From the NCBI GenBank assembly GCA_022579005.1, contig MU401466.1, forward strand, positions 168,785 to 232,784: a DNA stretch of 64,000 nucleotides. The letters run 5' to 3'. The number at the start of each line of letters is the position of its first letter. The first letter of the stretch is position 1. Shown here in pieces: positions 1 through 11,051 of this stretch. Origin of the DNA: Poronia punctata (taxonomy: Eukaryota; Ascomycota; Sordariomycetes; Xylariales; Xylariaceae). The notes beneath the pieces were generated by a model, which was not told the DNA's origin, did no database searches, and was given only the letters and a program-made list of their open reading frames with translations. Position numbers and translations under genes: made by a program.

Positions 1-2933
1 CGTTTGTGGATATTTTTCAAGACTGCAAACACGTGAAGGGTGCCTTCGCTGCATCAGTAAACCTGCATACTGTGTAGCATAGCTGTCTTTCTGCAACAAG
101 TAAGCTCGCTTAAAATTACGCCGGGGAGCGGCTAGGCGGTAGGTGGGTTGTTTCTTCTACACTGTGTGCTTTAGGTACTGTGGTACCTCCTATTAACAGC
201 CGTTGGTAACCCAAGATCTCTCAAGGGCGAAAACCTACCTACGAGTACGGCACATGCCTTATCGTGAGAATTGGGGTCGATGATCAGTGAGGGGTCATCA
301 TGTATACCTATATCAATATTTAGCCCTTCTTAGTCCTTACTACCTCGCGCATTTTTGTCTGGCTGTTGTTTGCAGATGCAAGAAGGATCACGCCCAAGGA
401 TAGTACGAAAAGTTTGCGGTACATTGCCCAAGACGGTGTTGAGCATCTAATTATAATATAGTTTGCCTCAAGAGGCATGGTAGTGATTCCATCGCGTAAC
501 GTCTATAATGAGGTTAAGAGTATAGCGTGTGGGTTAAGCACGATCTATATAGGTGATCGTTAGCCATTGCAAAGTCTTATCTTCTTGAAAGAGACACCCT
601 TTCATATAGGTAGGTGTTATACCTCTGGTTGATAGGATGATGCGACTCTTCTATGGCGCATTATAAGGCATGTCCGCGGGATCTTCAACCATCGGCCAAC
701 TTCTCATCAGAACGATACTTGCATTCTGACATACCAAAATGGTAGGCACGACGATGAATCAGCATGACTTTATAGTAGGTTAGCCGTTAGGTACCTGTGG
801 CTTTTCGAATGGCCATCGCACCAAACAATGACAAGCGTTGACGAGCCTGATCGGCTACTTGGCCGGGAGCTTCACCTGACCTATCAAGAAAAAGATCACT
901 TGAGAAAGACTGAGGGGAATATCTTGGCCCGCCTGTGCCGTAAACTAACATGAGAATATGGGGTTCCATTCGGACACTTTACTATCCAATATATATTAGT
1001 GTGTGGCCAGTCATTTAGGCCAGTTATCTTGCCGCATGGTTGTCCAAACCAAGACATCCTGACATGGTGCCGAAATCCGTTCACCCTAGGGTCCTTGGGA
1101 GACCTGAAGCTGTGCCCAGGTCAAGATCTCTCATACACGAATATGTACGGTGTAGGCCTGTTAATAATCAACTCAGATAGCAGCCCGAGATGTACTTATT
1201 ATCATCATAGGCATATCCTCCAGTGCGCACCGGCCACATTCACTTAGCGGAAGGGCTGTGTACATACTTAGGTACTTGGCATGTACAGTGCGTTCCGCGG
1301 AAGAGCTAGTCGATCGGCAAACTGAACTTCTTCTTTTGGTATCCCCAAATTTGGAATCCTAGCCGAGACTAGCAAACCTGCCCTGCCTGTCTACGAGTAC
1401 TCGTAAGTAGACACTGGTGGGGGACAGCCCACGACAAAGCCCCAGACAACGCTAGACAAAACCTGGGGATACGGCGTGCCCGAGAGACAGCCAAATTCTC
1501 CCCAGATACTCTGCCTTCCACGAGTCTGGCACGCTGGGTCGCGTGGGATAAACTCCAATCCCCGCAAACGTCGTCATTTTACATACTCCAGAAACAGGCT
1601 GAAACCGCGCTGGGGGATCGAGAAGAATCACGTGTATCTATATTTCTGTATGTGATTTGATTTTGGATTCTTGAAAAGGTCGGATTTGGGCATCCGAGAT
1701 ATGAGATTCGAATCTCAAATTCGCCGGCGGCGATTTCCCCTCTCATAGGTACTGTATCTGTTGCAGCTGCAGGACATAGCGGTCAGGGTCTGAGACTCCA
1801 CATAAAAGATGGTTACGTCCGTGAGGGGGGAGGGGAGGCTTGAGGCTTGGAGCTTGGAGGAGATGAGACGAGTCAATACGGGTCCTAGGACGGCCACGGA
1901 GAAAAACGCCTGGCGGGGCAGAGCCGCAAAGAGCTGGGCGAACAAAGCTGAGTTGAGCCATGTGACCTCGCGTACTCACAATGCGAAATACAACATGTTT
2001 CACAAAAGCTATCAAACATTGTAATCGTAGCCCGTGTGTCGATTCGCCATCCGAGGCCTTCAAGGGGACAAAGGGAGACCAAGGGACCAATGACGAAATC
2101 GCAAGCTAAAGCCCAGCCGTAGTCCAGGCCTTTCGCCTTTAGCGTCAGCTCATTGGGCTTGTCTCATGGATCTGGCTCAATGCAGACAATTGCTTGGGCA
2201 GGGTGGCAGGTACCGCACCTGCAACCTCGTGCGCAGGACTCGCTACCCGCTGCTCCCGGGAGATGGGGGGCCGCCCGGCTGCGGCAGGTAAGGCTTCTTT
2301 GCATGTACTGGTCCCCTGTAGATGGTGCTGGCTTGTGCTGGGCGAATGATCGCTTTGTGCGAGCCTCTCGCGGACCAAGGTACCGCATATGGACGGCCAA
2401 AGCGTTTGCTTCTGCGTGTGCCTAGATAACTAAACCTAGGGCTGCCTTGCCAGGTTACTTGGTAGATACACCTGTAAGCAGGCTGGCAGGCAAGCAGACC
2501 TGACCATATGCATGATGCGTGGATAATGGATATGGGCAGGAGGATCAACAACAGGTTCCTCCAATGCATTTCCGTGAATTAATTGTGGGCATTGGTGGGC
2601 TAGCGGACCATTGAGGGTGAATAGGATGGCGATCTGGGGTGGGGATCTTCTCTGCATGGAATGCTTCCCTGTCCAGGCCCTCGGTGGTCCAGATTAGGTA
2701 CTGTGCTGTGTTCTGTTCCATTGTCAAGGGAATAATAAAAACGATAATAAGGTCGGGTGAGACCCGGCACACCTATCTCCCGTCGTCTTTGTACTCTCCT
2801 TCCCTTTATCTTTCCCTCGTCACATCTCAGCTTGTTGTCGAGAGTGAGGGCTCGAGTTATTCCGCAGCCACCGGTTGCACATTTGTAGACTATCCTCGTT
2901 TGCTTTCAGTTGTCGTCGCAAGCGTGCGCCAAG
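1..2933. other. Intergenic, no gene recognised
   Basis: I see no coding region with protein-family character here; short open frames on both strands overlap each other and look random. The last few hundred bases before 2934 are the promoter and leader of the sugar porter gene and contain pyrimidine-rich stretches (about 2776-2830), common in fungal promoters. Scattered TAGGTA/TACCTA words are present. Confidence 0.6.
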
Positions 2934-5193
2934 ATGTCGGACATTTCCAAGGAACCGTAAGTTGCTCTGCTATCCGGTCGTTTCCCAGCAGCCATAATTG
3001 TGAGATCGAAGAGATGAGGAAAACTGATCGATCCCTATTGAAGCATTGAGCCTAAGGGCCTCGCTGACGAGAAGTTGGAACACGGCCTGGATGTCTCCGA
3101 ACATGTCGATCTCAACGCAAACCTCTCAGCAAAGTAAGTGGCACGATGACTTTTGTATCCTGATTCGCGCGTATTTCCCATCGATGGTGGGCGGGGCCGC
3201 GGGGGCGATTAACCCACCTGGCCCGCGCCTGCTTCTGCTTGGGCAGAATCGACACCCTGGGAAGGCACGCACAACGTTGTATTCAGGCGTCGCACATACC
3301 AGATGAGTTGACCCAATTGGGTTTATAGGATTATGAACCCTCTTAAAGGTATCCCCCGCGACCAGCTCATGCGCGACGTCGAGGCTTTTTGCCAGGAGAA
3401 GGGCCTCCAAGATCATGTCGAAACGTTCCGAAAGGGTGCGCTAGTCGCCCAAAACCCGGCCGACTTCGATGAGATAGACGGCCCCGAGGCTCTATCCGAC
3501 GAGGAAAAGAACCGCCTTCGAGATGAGGTCGTGCACAAGTGGCGCATGCCTTGGAGATTATACCTGACCATTATCACCTGTTCCGTTGGCGCAGCTGTTC
3601 AGGGATGGGATCAGACTGGTTCCAATGGCGCAAGTCTCTTCTTCCCCAAGGTCTACGGAATTGACGGAAAATCGAACCACGATGTGCTGGTAAGTCTTTA
3701 GAGTCCACCAGGCGGTATTTGTCTTTGGCTGACTGAGTCGACTAGCTGGTCGGTGTTATCAACGCCAGCCCGTACATTGGTTGTGCCCTAATTGGTTGCT
3801 GGCTCTCTGACCCCTTCAACAATTGGATCGGCCGTCGCGGTACCATCTTCCTGGCTTCTCACTTCTGTATCTGGCCGGTCATCGGTTCTGCCTTCTCTCA
3901 TAATTATACCCAGCAGATTGCCAACCGTCTCCTGATGGGTATCGGTATGGGTCTAAAGGCAGCTACAGGTCAGTCTTCCTAACCCATCCGTCCCGCCTTC
4001 TGCTACGTCGTTCTAACCCGTTGGTGAATTTAGTCCCCATCTTCGCCGCAGAGAACGCTCCGGCTTCCGTCCGAGGTGCCCTGGTCATGTCCTGGCAGAT
4101 GTGGACCGCTTTCGGTATCTTCCTCGGCACGGCGGTCAACGTGGCAGTCTATAACTCGCCTATCAACTGGCGACTGATGCTGGGGGCCCCCTTCATCCCC
4201 GCCGTTCCGCTGCTCGTCCTCATTTTCCTTTGCCCCGAGAGCCCTAGATGGCTGATGAAGAAGGACCGCTATGCTCAGGCCTGGAAGTCGTTGACGATCC
4301 TGCGGTTCCACCCGGTCCAGGCTGCCCGCGATATGTACTTGATCCATGCCCAGCTGGCCATCGAGAACGACGTGATTGGAAACAGCAACTACGTCACCCG
4401 TTTTGTCGAGCTATTCACCATTCCCCGCGTGCGCCGCGCCACCTATGCCGCCTTCACCGTCATGATTGCCCAGCAGATGTGCGGTATCAACATCATCGCC
4501 TTTTACTCGTCCTACCTTTTCGAGGATGCTGGTTTCACCCAGTACCAGGCTCTGCTCGCGTCGCTCGGTTTCGGCGCCGTCAACTGGCTCTTCGCCTTCC
4601 CCGCCTTCTGGACAATCGATACGTTCGGCCGCCGCTCTCTGCTCCTGTTCACATTCCCCAATATGTTCTGGACGCTTCTCGCGGCCGGCCTGTCGACCTT
4701 GATTCCGGCGTCAAACCCCGCACGCATTGCCCTCGTGGCCTTCTTCGTGTACCTGTTCGCAGCCTTCTACTCTCCCGGCGAGGGTCCGGTACCTTTTGCC
4801 TACTCGGCCGAGGTATTCCCGCTCTCGCACCGTGAGGTAGGCATGGGCTTCTCTGTGGCGACTTGTCTGGGCTGGGCGGCGGTGCTAAGTATCACCTTCC
4901 CATTGATCCTCCAGGAGCTGGGCACTGTCGGTGCTTTTGGGCTGTATGCCGGCTTCAATGTGGCCGCCTTCTTCATGATCTTCTTCCTCGTACCCGAGAC
5001 CAAGCAGCGAACGCTCGAGGAACTTGACTACGTCTTCGCAGTGCCGACGTCCAAGTTCGTCAACTACCAGGTTACCAAAGTCGCTCCCTGGTGGTTCAAG
5101 CGCAACATCCTCTTCCAGCGCAAGGCCCAGTGCGTGGAACTCTACCAGGACGACGCCGGTCTGCGGATCGCCAAACAGGATGCCAAACGATGA
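2934..5193 (+). CDS. MFS sugar/polyol porter, 5 exons, 618 aa
   Basis: Proton-coupled sugar or polyol transporter of the plasma membrane (major facilitator superfamily, sugar porter family). Exons 2934-2956, 3044-3133, 3329-3689, 3746-3968 and 4034-5193; all junctions are GT-AG and the summed phase is clean. Family signatures are intact: GRRG near residue 186 (loop 2-3), PESPRW near 300, QQMCGIN near 378 and [12 protein letters not shown] near 552. A hydrophilic N-terminal domain of about 90 residues precedes the first membrane segment, as in fungal inositol/polyol-type members. The start at 2934 was chosen because the tiny first exon (MSDISKEP) splices in frame into an acidic leader. The substrate (hexose, quinate, inositol, polyol) cannot be told from sequence by eye. 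Codon use is GC-rich at third positions, suggesting good expression. Confidence 0.92.
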
Positions 5194-6560
5194 AGACATC
5201 AGGAAGCCCCGGGTGGATGCTGAGGTGGTGGTGACCGTGAGTTCCGCTCAATATTGGGGCCACTGGATACGGCTTAGACTTTGTTTTCCTTCTGTTTCTA
5301 TTTTCGATCGGGTTATACACGCCATCGAGCGGTACTGCCTTTACTAGAATACCCCATAGGCGACTCGTACGTTGTGAGTTTGATATTATTACTTTTGATG
5401 GAACAGCTCTGCTTTCGGTTTCGGAAAACTGTGAATAGTATGATTTCTAGATGTGGGCGGGGGTGCCATTGTAGTTTCATGGACGGTCCGCGTGTTGTTT
5501 CATCCGTACCATCTCGTAGCACTAAAGGGGGGAAATGAAGCAAGAGAGAAAGGGGAAGGGGAGGCAAGCCTTTTATCGATTCCTCACAGGTAAAAGTCCT
5601 AGCCTGGGTTATGCGCCTTCTCCTACGCTGACAACGATCCTCCTACCTTGCCACGTTAACGTCAATGGGTCGGCAGCCAGCCAGCAAATGGGCTGCGTAC
5701 TTTCGGCCTTCGATCGAGTCTTACCATAGGTTGTCTTGATCTCGGCTTCTCGATGGATATCCATATCTGCCTAGTAAAGAACCAACTTCCCGGTTCGAAC
5801 CATTGACAGAGTGTTTGTCGACTGACTCGACTTTCCTCCTGATTCATACAATGGTTTCTCTACGTCAGTGAGCTATATAAATAGTAACAGGGCGTGGCAC
5901 AGGCGGCGCATAACCCAACAGGTGGCTACGATCTCACTCTCCGCCCCCTATTCGCACCCTCCTATCGATCCTCCCCAGCCCCTAGTCCCTTACGGTGGAA
6001 AGGATATTACAGCTTTGTCTTATTCCTGCTAACCAGCCTCTTGTCCTCCAGACCGGCCCTCGCTTTGTTGCAATACATGTATAAGCCTGGACCTACGGGA
6101 TCTGAGAGGTAGAAGCATTTAGATAGGTATCTTATCATGCAAGCGTCCTGCCTCTTCAAGTTTAAAATCCACTGCCGGATCCAGGATCGCCTACGAACAT
6201 GACCCGGGTTGGGGAATCCGATCAGTCAGTTCTTAGGTAGCCAATCTGCAATCCGAAATTACACGTGTGGACGCCGAAACCAGTGCAAATTGGTCACAGG
6301 TGCCCCATGAAGGAAAATACACTCTGATTTAGACGAGCGGCGCTTTCAGTTACTCTCTTAGTAACCGCCTATTTATAAGTGTCCATCGTCTTCTCCCAAT
6401 TCCGCGAGAAGAAGATGTAATCGGGGACCGCGCCAGGCCACCCGGCCAAATCTGACCAGGCCATGGCGGCATTACCTTACTATTAGGGGCAGGGAACACC
6501 GTCCTCGGCCCCGGTTTTCCAAAAGCCCTACCCGCAATCCATTCCCAAATTCCTGCGCCT
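5194..6560. other. Intergenic; orphan TATA element
   Basis: This holds the 3' flank of the sugar porter and no recognisable gene. A good TATA-like element (TATATAAATAG, 5874-5884) is followed only by a frame lacking a convincing ATG start, so I call no gene. Confidence 0.5.
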
Positions 6561-6872
6561 CTATAACTCCGAGCCTGTCCGAAACGCTAAAACCAAATGG
6601 CCGGCTGAGGCTGGTTTTACATAGATATTCTCATCTGGTTCTTGTAGGCGTCTGTTCATGACCATTAGTTGAGGCACGGAATACTGTAATGGACTAGGCT
6701 CTTTACCTTTCATAAGCTTCTTCGCGAGCGCATCTTCTTTCTCTCTGCGATGTTGGGACTCCTGTTTCTTGGGATCGAATGAATATGTCGAGGAGGAATC
6801 GCGGGTTGTTTTCTGGCTTGATGTGCTGGTAGATTGCCGAGAAGACGAAGATGGGAATAGTTGATTAGGCAT
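6561..6872 (-). CDS. Small hypothetical protein, 103 aa
   Basis: Single-exon frame, not recognised as a known family. The first 30 residues are Ser/Thr/Gln rich; the middle is strongly charged (FDPKKQESQHRREKEDALAKK) and could be helical; the C-terminal part has a PSPLQYSVPQLMVMNRRLQEP stretch that looks like real protein rather than random translation. No signal peptide or membrane segment. A TATATAAA element on the minus strand at 7073-7080 lies about 200 bases upstream of the ATG, at a sensible distance. The last residues could instead be intron sequence, as a GTAAAA donor lies within the YVKP codons. Treat as a candidate gene. Confidence 0.4.
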   Translation of the reverse strand: MPNQLFPSSSSRQSTSTSSQKTTRDSSSTYSFDPKKQESQHRREKEDALAKKLMKGKEPSPLQYSVPQLMVMNRRLQEPDENIYVKPASAGHLVLAFRTGSEL

Positions 6873-7777
6873 GTCGAGCCGCTTTTCTAATAATCGGAGT
6901 TGGTTGGTTGAAGGGAGGGTTTATGAAGTGTAAGTGATTCTCACGCTTCAGGTTGGTCTTTGGTGATGGTGAAGTGCAAATACTGTAAGATGGCTAGATA
7001 ATCACTAGGTACGTCTGATGTCTCGATACACACCGGGGGAAAGTAGAGATACCTGAGGCTTCAAGGTTCTGCTTTATATAAACAAAAGTTTTCTACTATT
7101 TACAACGACAGTTACATGAACTTACCTCTTCTGATATCCGATGCGTCACGTCATTAGATCCAATTATAAAACGCGTCAGCAGAAGCTGTCACCATGCCAA
7201 TGGAGGTTAAAGGCCGACGCTGGCCACGCAATCAGAATCTGCCTTACACCCTACCGCTCTACTACCCTACTTTACGTCGTAAGATGACGGTGAGGGCATG
7301 TTCGTACTTACGTATACTCACATGCATCTCTTTGGCTACCTAGTCTAACGGGTTGCTTACCTGGACCCCGCGAAGTCCGAGGTTTTGTAGATGGAAACCA
7401 ATCAGGATGCGCGATTGCCCGGAGTTCAAGGTCGGAATACCCACTTTCCTACCCTTGTAAGGCTGGGGCAGTGTCGGAGTTATCCAATAGACTACATTAA
7501 AGTGAGAAGGAACGATGCGCCTTGTCGCAAGTTTTTGGCCTTCTTCTTTCTAAAATGGAAGAAATCCGCTTGTTCGTTTTACAGTTTTGCTGGAATGTCA
7601 CCGATCTCGACCCTTCCGAGTCACACACGTAACCACCCTAGCCATGCCTTAGGCACCTAACCAAACGCAATCCCCGGTGGTACCTACTAAGAAGTCTTGG
7701 CGGCACGGAAGGTCCGTCCATTTATGATTCCCCGAGCTGTGGGGGAAGGGACGATGATGAGGAGTCGTCATAAGACG
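6873..7777. other. Intergenic, divergent promoter region
   Basis: Lies between the small minus-strand candidate and the plus-strand Zn2Cys6 regulator. An in-frame extension of the regulator upstream to about 7697 is open but begins without ATG. Nothing else recognised. Confidence 0.5.
7073..7080 (-). promoter_or_regulatory. TATA-like box for the 6.6-6.9 kb small gene
   Basis: TATATAAA on the minus strand, about 200 bases upstream of the candidate start at 6872. No other gene is positioned to use it. Confidence 0.35.
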
Positions 7778-10361
7778 ATGAGTCTTCAGACTGGGGGCCA
7801 GATTGTCGATTTGCATAGCACATCATCGACTGGGCCTGTCAATGGGAAATATAGACGCAATGGCAAGCTCCAGTCCTGCGAACCTTGCAGGTATTACGAC
7901 TCTCGCCCCTCATTCTCTCTCGCCTCTATCCATCTTCACCTATAGCAGGCCCAGGCGACTGACTGTCGTACGCGTACAGGAAGAGCAAGCTCAGATGCGA
8001 TCACGTAGTCCCAACATGCAGTCGGTGTGTGAGGCGGAGATGCGCGGAAAAGTGTGTATACCATCCAAATCCACTGACCAAGGTAAACATCATATCAGTT
8101 CGGACATCTGTGTTGAGCCTCGGTCTAGAATGACAAGAGCGCTGTTGATCATTCTATGCCGCATCGTCGTCGTTTCCTTGACCTGTTGCTAACTGTTTCA
8201 GAGGCGTCCCTCGGCCGAGGAAGCGCCGCCGACTCCTGCCACTACCACCAGTGTCACTGCCACGACCACCGCCACAACCTACGGGGAGACGTCCTCCCTA
8301 CCAGCCCAAAGTATTGAGACTCCAGATCCTCTCCTTTCTGGTTATCCCTCGCCCGAAGGACCCAGACAAGAAGACGGCCCGGACACGACGCAGCAAGTGC
8401 CGGCACCACTAAATCGGGCTGCCTCGGCACCGCCTCTGCATCACCATCCGTGCAGCGGCGAGACGTCACGCGTAAATCCCGGTTTCTTCGGCACGACGAA
8501 CTTTATGGCAATTTTCGAGGAGAACCTCGGTAAGCTGGGGGTGGTGTCGACCGAGTTGGAGGGTCCCGACCTCCCCCGGCTGACCATCTCCAACGACCAG
8601 ATCGACCGGGGCGGGCAAATCCTCTCCTTTCTGAAGGACTCAAGCCTGGTGCACGACTTCATCAACCGCTTCTTCGACATCGGCGAGGGGGCTGCTAGCA
8701 TCTGCATCGAGCCCATAATGAAGCAGTGGCTTCTCAAGCTCTGGGCGAACCACACGGACACGCTCAAGAAGCGGAATCCGGAGAGGGTGCGGCGGCTGTC
8801 GGAGCTGCTGTGGCGCAACACGCTGACCCCGATCTCGGTCAACGCCGACATGGACTACAAGGCCTGGGCACTGCAGGCCACGGGTATGAATATCCGCTGG
8901 GAGGTCATTGGACTTATCGCCGCGCTCATCGGACAGTGCGCCAACACTCTGAGTCGAACCGACCTCCTGCTTACGCAGCATAAAGTGTCCAAGCCGGTGC
9001 TCGCGCGCAAGATGAACGAGATCTCGTCGACTTGCCTAAACTTCAGCCGTGACTGCGAGGCCCTCGACGATTTGTTCGTCTGGCTCGTCATCGAGAACTC
9101 GGTCCTGACTGCTTCGATCAAGGGAGATGGTAGTTATGCCGTCTACCGAGAGAGCGGCGAGTTTGTCAACGCTGTTGTCGCCATGGGCCTGCACATCGAC
9201 GTCAAACAGGGGAAACCCCAGATTCCGTTTTTCCTCGAGCAGATGCGCAAACGCATCGTCATCGGCGCATACTGCTCCGACATTAGCATATCTTCCTATC
9301 TCGGCCGTCCACCTAGGCTCTCGTCGCGCTACTGCAATCTCGCGAGGCCACTGGACGTTCCCGACCTACAGCTTGTGGCCGAAGAGGACCAGCTCGCGCG
9401 GATAGTGTCCTCCCTAGACGAAAACGGCTATGGTACGGCTGGCAAGATATCGCGTGCTACCTGGCTGCGGGCCTGGCTAGGATTTTCGACGCTGCGGGAG
9501 GAGACGCTTGATTTGGCTCTGGGCCGATACAGTCGGGAGGAGATCATCCGGCGTGGAGAGGAAATACAGAGGGGTATGAAGGAGTACCTAGCGACCCTAC
9601 CGGATTTCATCCGGCGCGTTCTCGAGGAACCATTCGATTACAGTGTAGCCGGGCCGTCTAAGCAACTCGTCGGCACCATGTTGCGAATCACTCTGCGCCA
9701 GGGGTTCCGGAGCAACGAACTGCTGTTGCAGCGGGTGTTGATCCGTAAGACGGGGGCCAGTTGGGAGAAGCTAGTGCGGGCAGCGAGTTCCAACTTTGAG
9801 GACATAATGCAGATCAGCAAGCGCCATGATCTGACGTCGATATTTCAAAACGACATGTCGGCTATCCTGGCAGTGCAAGGACTGCGGAGTGCTTCCGTCC
9901 TCGCGGTCGAGTTGCTGAAGCAAGAGCAGCTACCCAATTACCCGCGGAGCCCGGTCTTGTCGAGGAGCCGGACGATACAGGACCTATCCGTGTTCGCGGC
10001 CAGGCTCGGCGACGTCGACCCGGCTGACGGCTGGTTTACTGTCTGTGACCAAGGCCGCAAGGTCATTACGCGCATCCTCGACAAGATCCTAAGTCCGCCA
10101 AGTCATACAGAGCGGCCCGTGGCCGTCTCATCTCTGCCACAGCAGCATGAACATCAATCGCATCTCCCCCATGCCGGTGAGAGTATGGATATGAGCATGT
10201 TTCATCAACAACCGGCGCAAAATCAAGATTGGCATATGGCCGATCCTTTTGATTTCCAACTAGGCGATCCGAGTCTGGGAATCGAGGCACCGTTTCTGGG
10301 CCACGATAATGACTTTATGCAATGGCTCGAAAGTGTGGATTGGGAAAGGTCGGCAATGTGA
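7778..10361 (+). CDS. Zn2Cys6 transcription factor with fungal_trans domain, 3 exons, 791 aa
   Basis: Nuclear DNA-binding regulator of the fungal binuclear zinc cluster type. Exons 7778-7890, 7980-8082 and 8202-10361. The cluster is visible only after splicing: exon 1 supplies CEPC and exon 2 the rest, giving Cys at about 34, 37, 44, 51, 54 and 63 with spacing C-x2-C-x6-C-x6-C-x2-C-x8-C and the usual RKSKLRCD basic run. An intron inside the cluster is common in this family. A Thr/Pro/Ser-rich linker follows (exon 3 start), then a long helical fungal_trans (PF04082-type) middle region from about 200 to 480, and a His/Gln/Met-rich C-terminus ending in an acidic FMQWLESVDWE segment that resembles an activation domain. 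It lies 690 bases upstream of, and co-oriented with, a PSD-like decarboxylase, which it may regulate (inference). Start 7778 is the ATG giving MSLQTGGQ. Confidence 0.9.
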
Positions 10362-11051
10362 CCAAAGACCAGTTCACGGCTAGACACTTTATTATTTATT
10401 TGGCCGTCGTTTCTTCGTGTTGCCCCCCTACTATACTACCTTGGGGGCTGCCTTTGCCAACCCTCCTCCCCCTTTTCTTTTGACTATCAGCCGGCTATGG
10501 AGATGGAGCAAATCTGGATCGTGTCGGCCAAAGGAATATCTAGACTTATCCCAAGGGCTCAAGCACCGAGATACGCCATCTGGCGGTAATGAGTAATGAA
10601 TAATGAGATACAAAGCTCCCGGATGTTACCAGCTCAAGCCTCTGGCGACTATACGAGTTCCGTCTATCAGCAAGTGGTCACGATGACCTACCCCCGATTA
10701 GCAATAAATTAACTGGTCTCTTTCAAACATAACTCGGGTTCTACAAACTTTTCTCGTAAATATTTGCCGATGATGTTCCCTTTCGCCCTCTTATCCAGTT
10801 ACAACCAAAGTGTGAAGAAAGTGATCATGATTACATCACACATGGGAATCACCAACTCTGTTGCACTACATCTGTGTCTTACCTTGACCCCGCCTCGCTC
10901 ACTCCAGTCTTCCATCTCTCGGGACCGGCTTATGGACATATCTCTATCTATATATACTGATGTATTCCGTCCGAAGACTGACTAGTAATTATAGCTCGAG
11001 GTTGTCTGGACAATTCATAGTGATCTAAGACTAAGTGAGGGCACCAAGTAA
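10362..11051. other. Intergenic, promoter of the decarboxylase gene
   Basis: No gene seen. A TA-rich CTATATATAC stretch near 10950 lies about 100 bases upstream of the next start codon and could act as a TATA element. Confidence 0.5.

Noticed and set aside
5785..5815. B-box-like GGTTCGAACC
   Set aside because: Neither strand gives a T-stem or acceptor stem of the right length; no cloverleaf.
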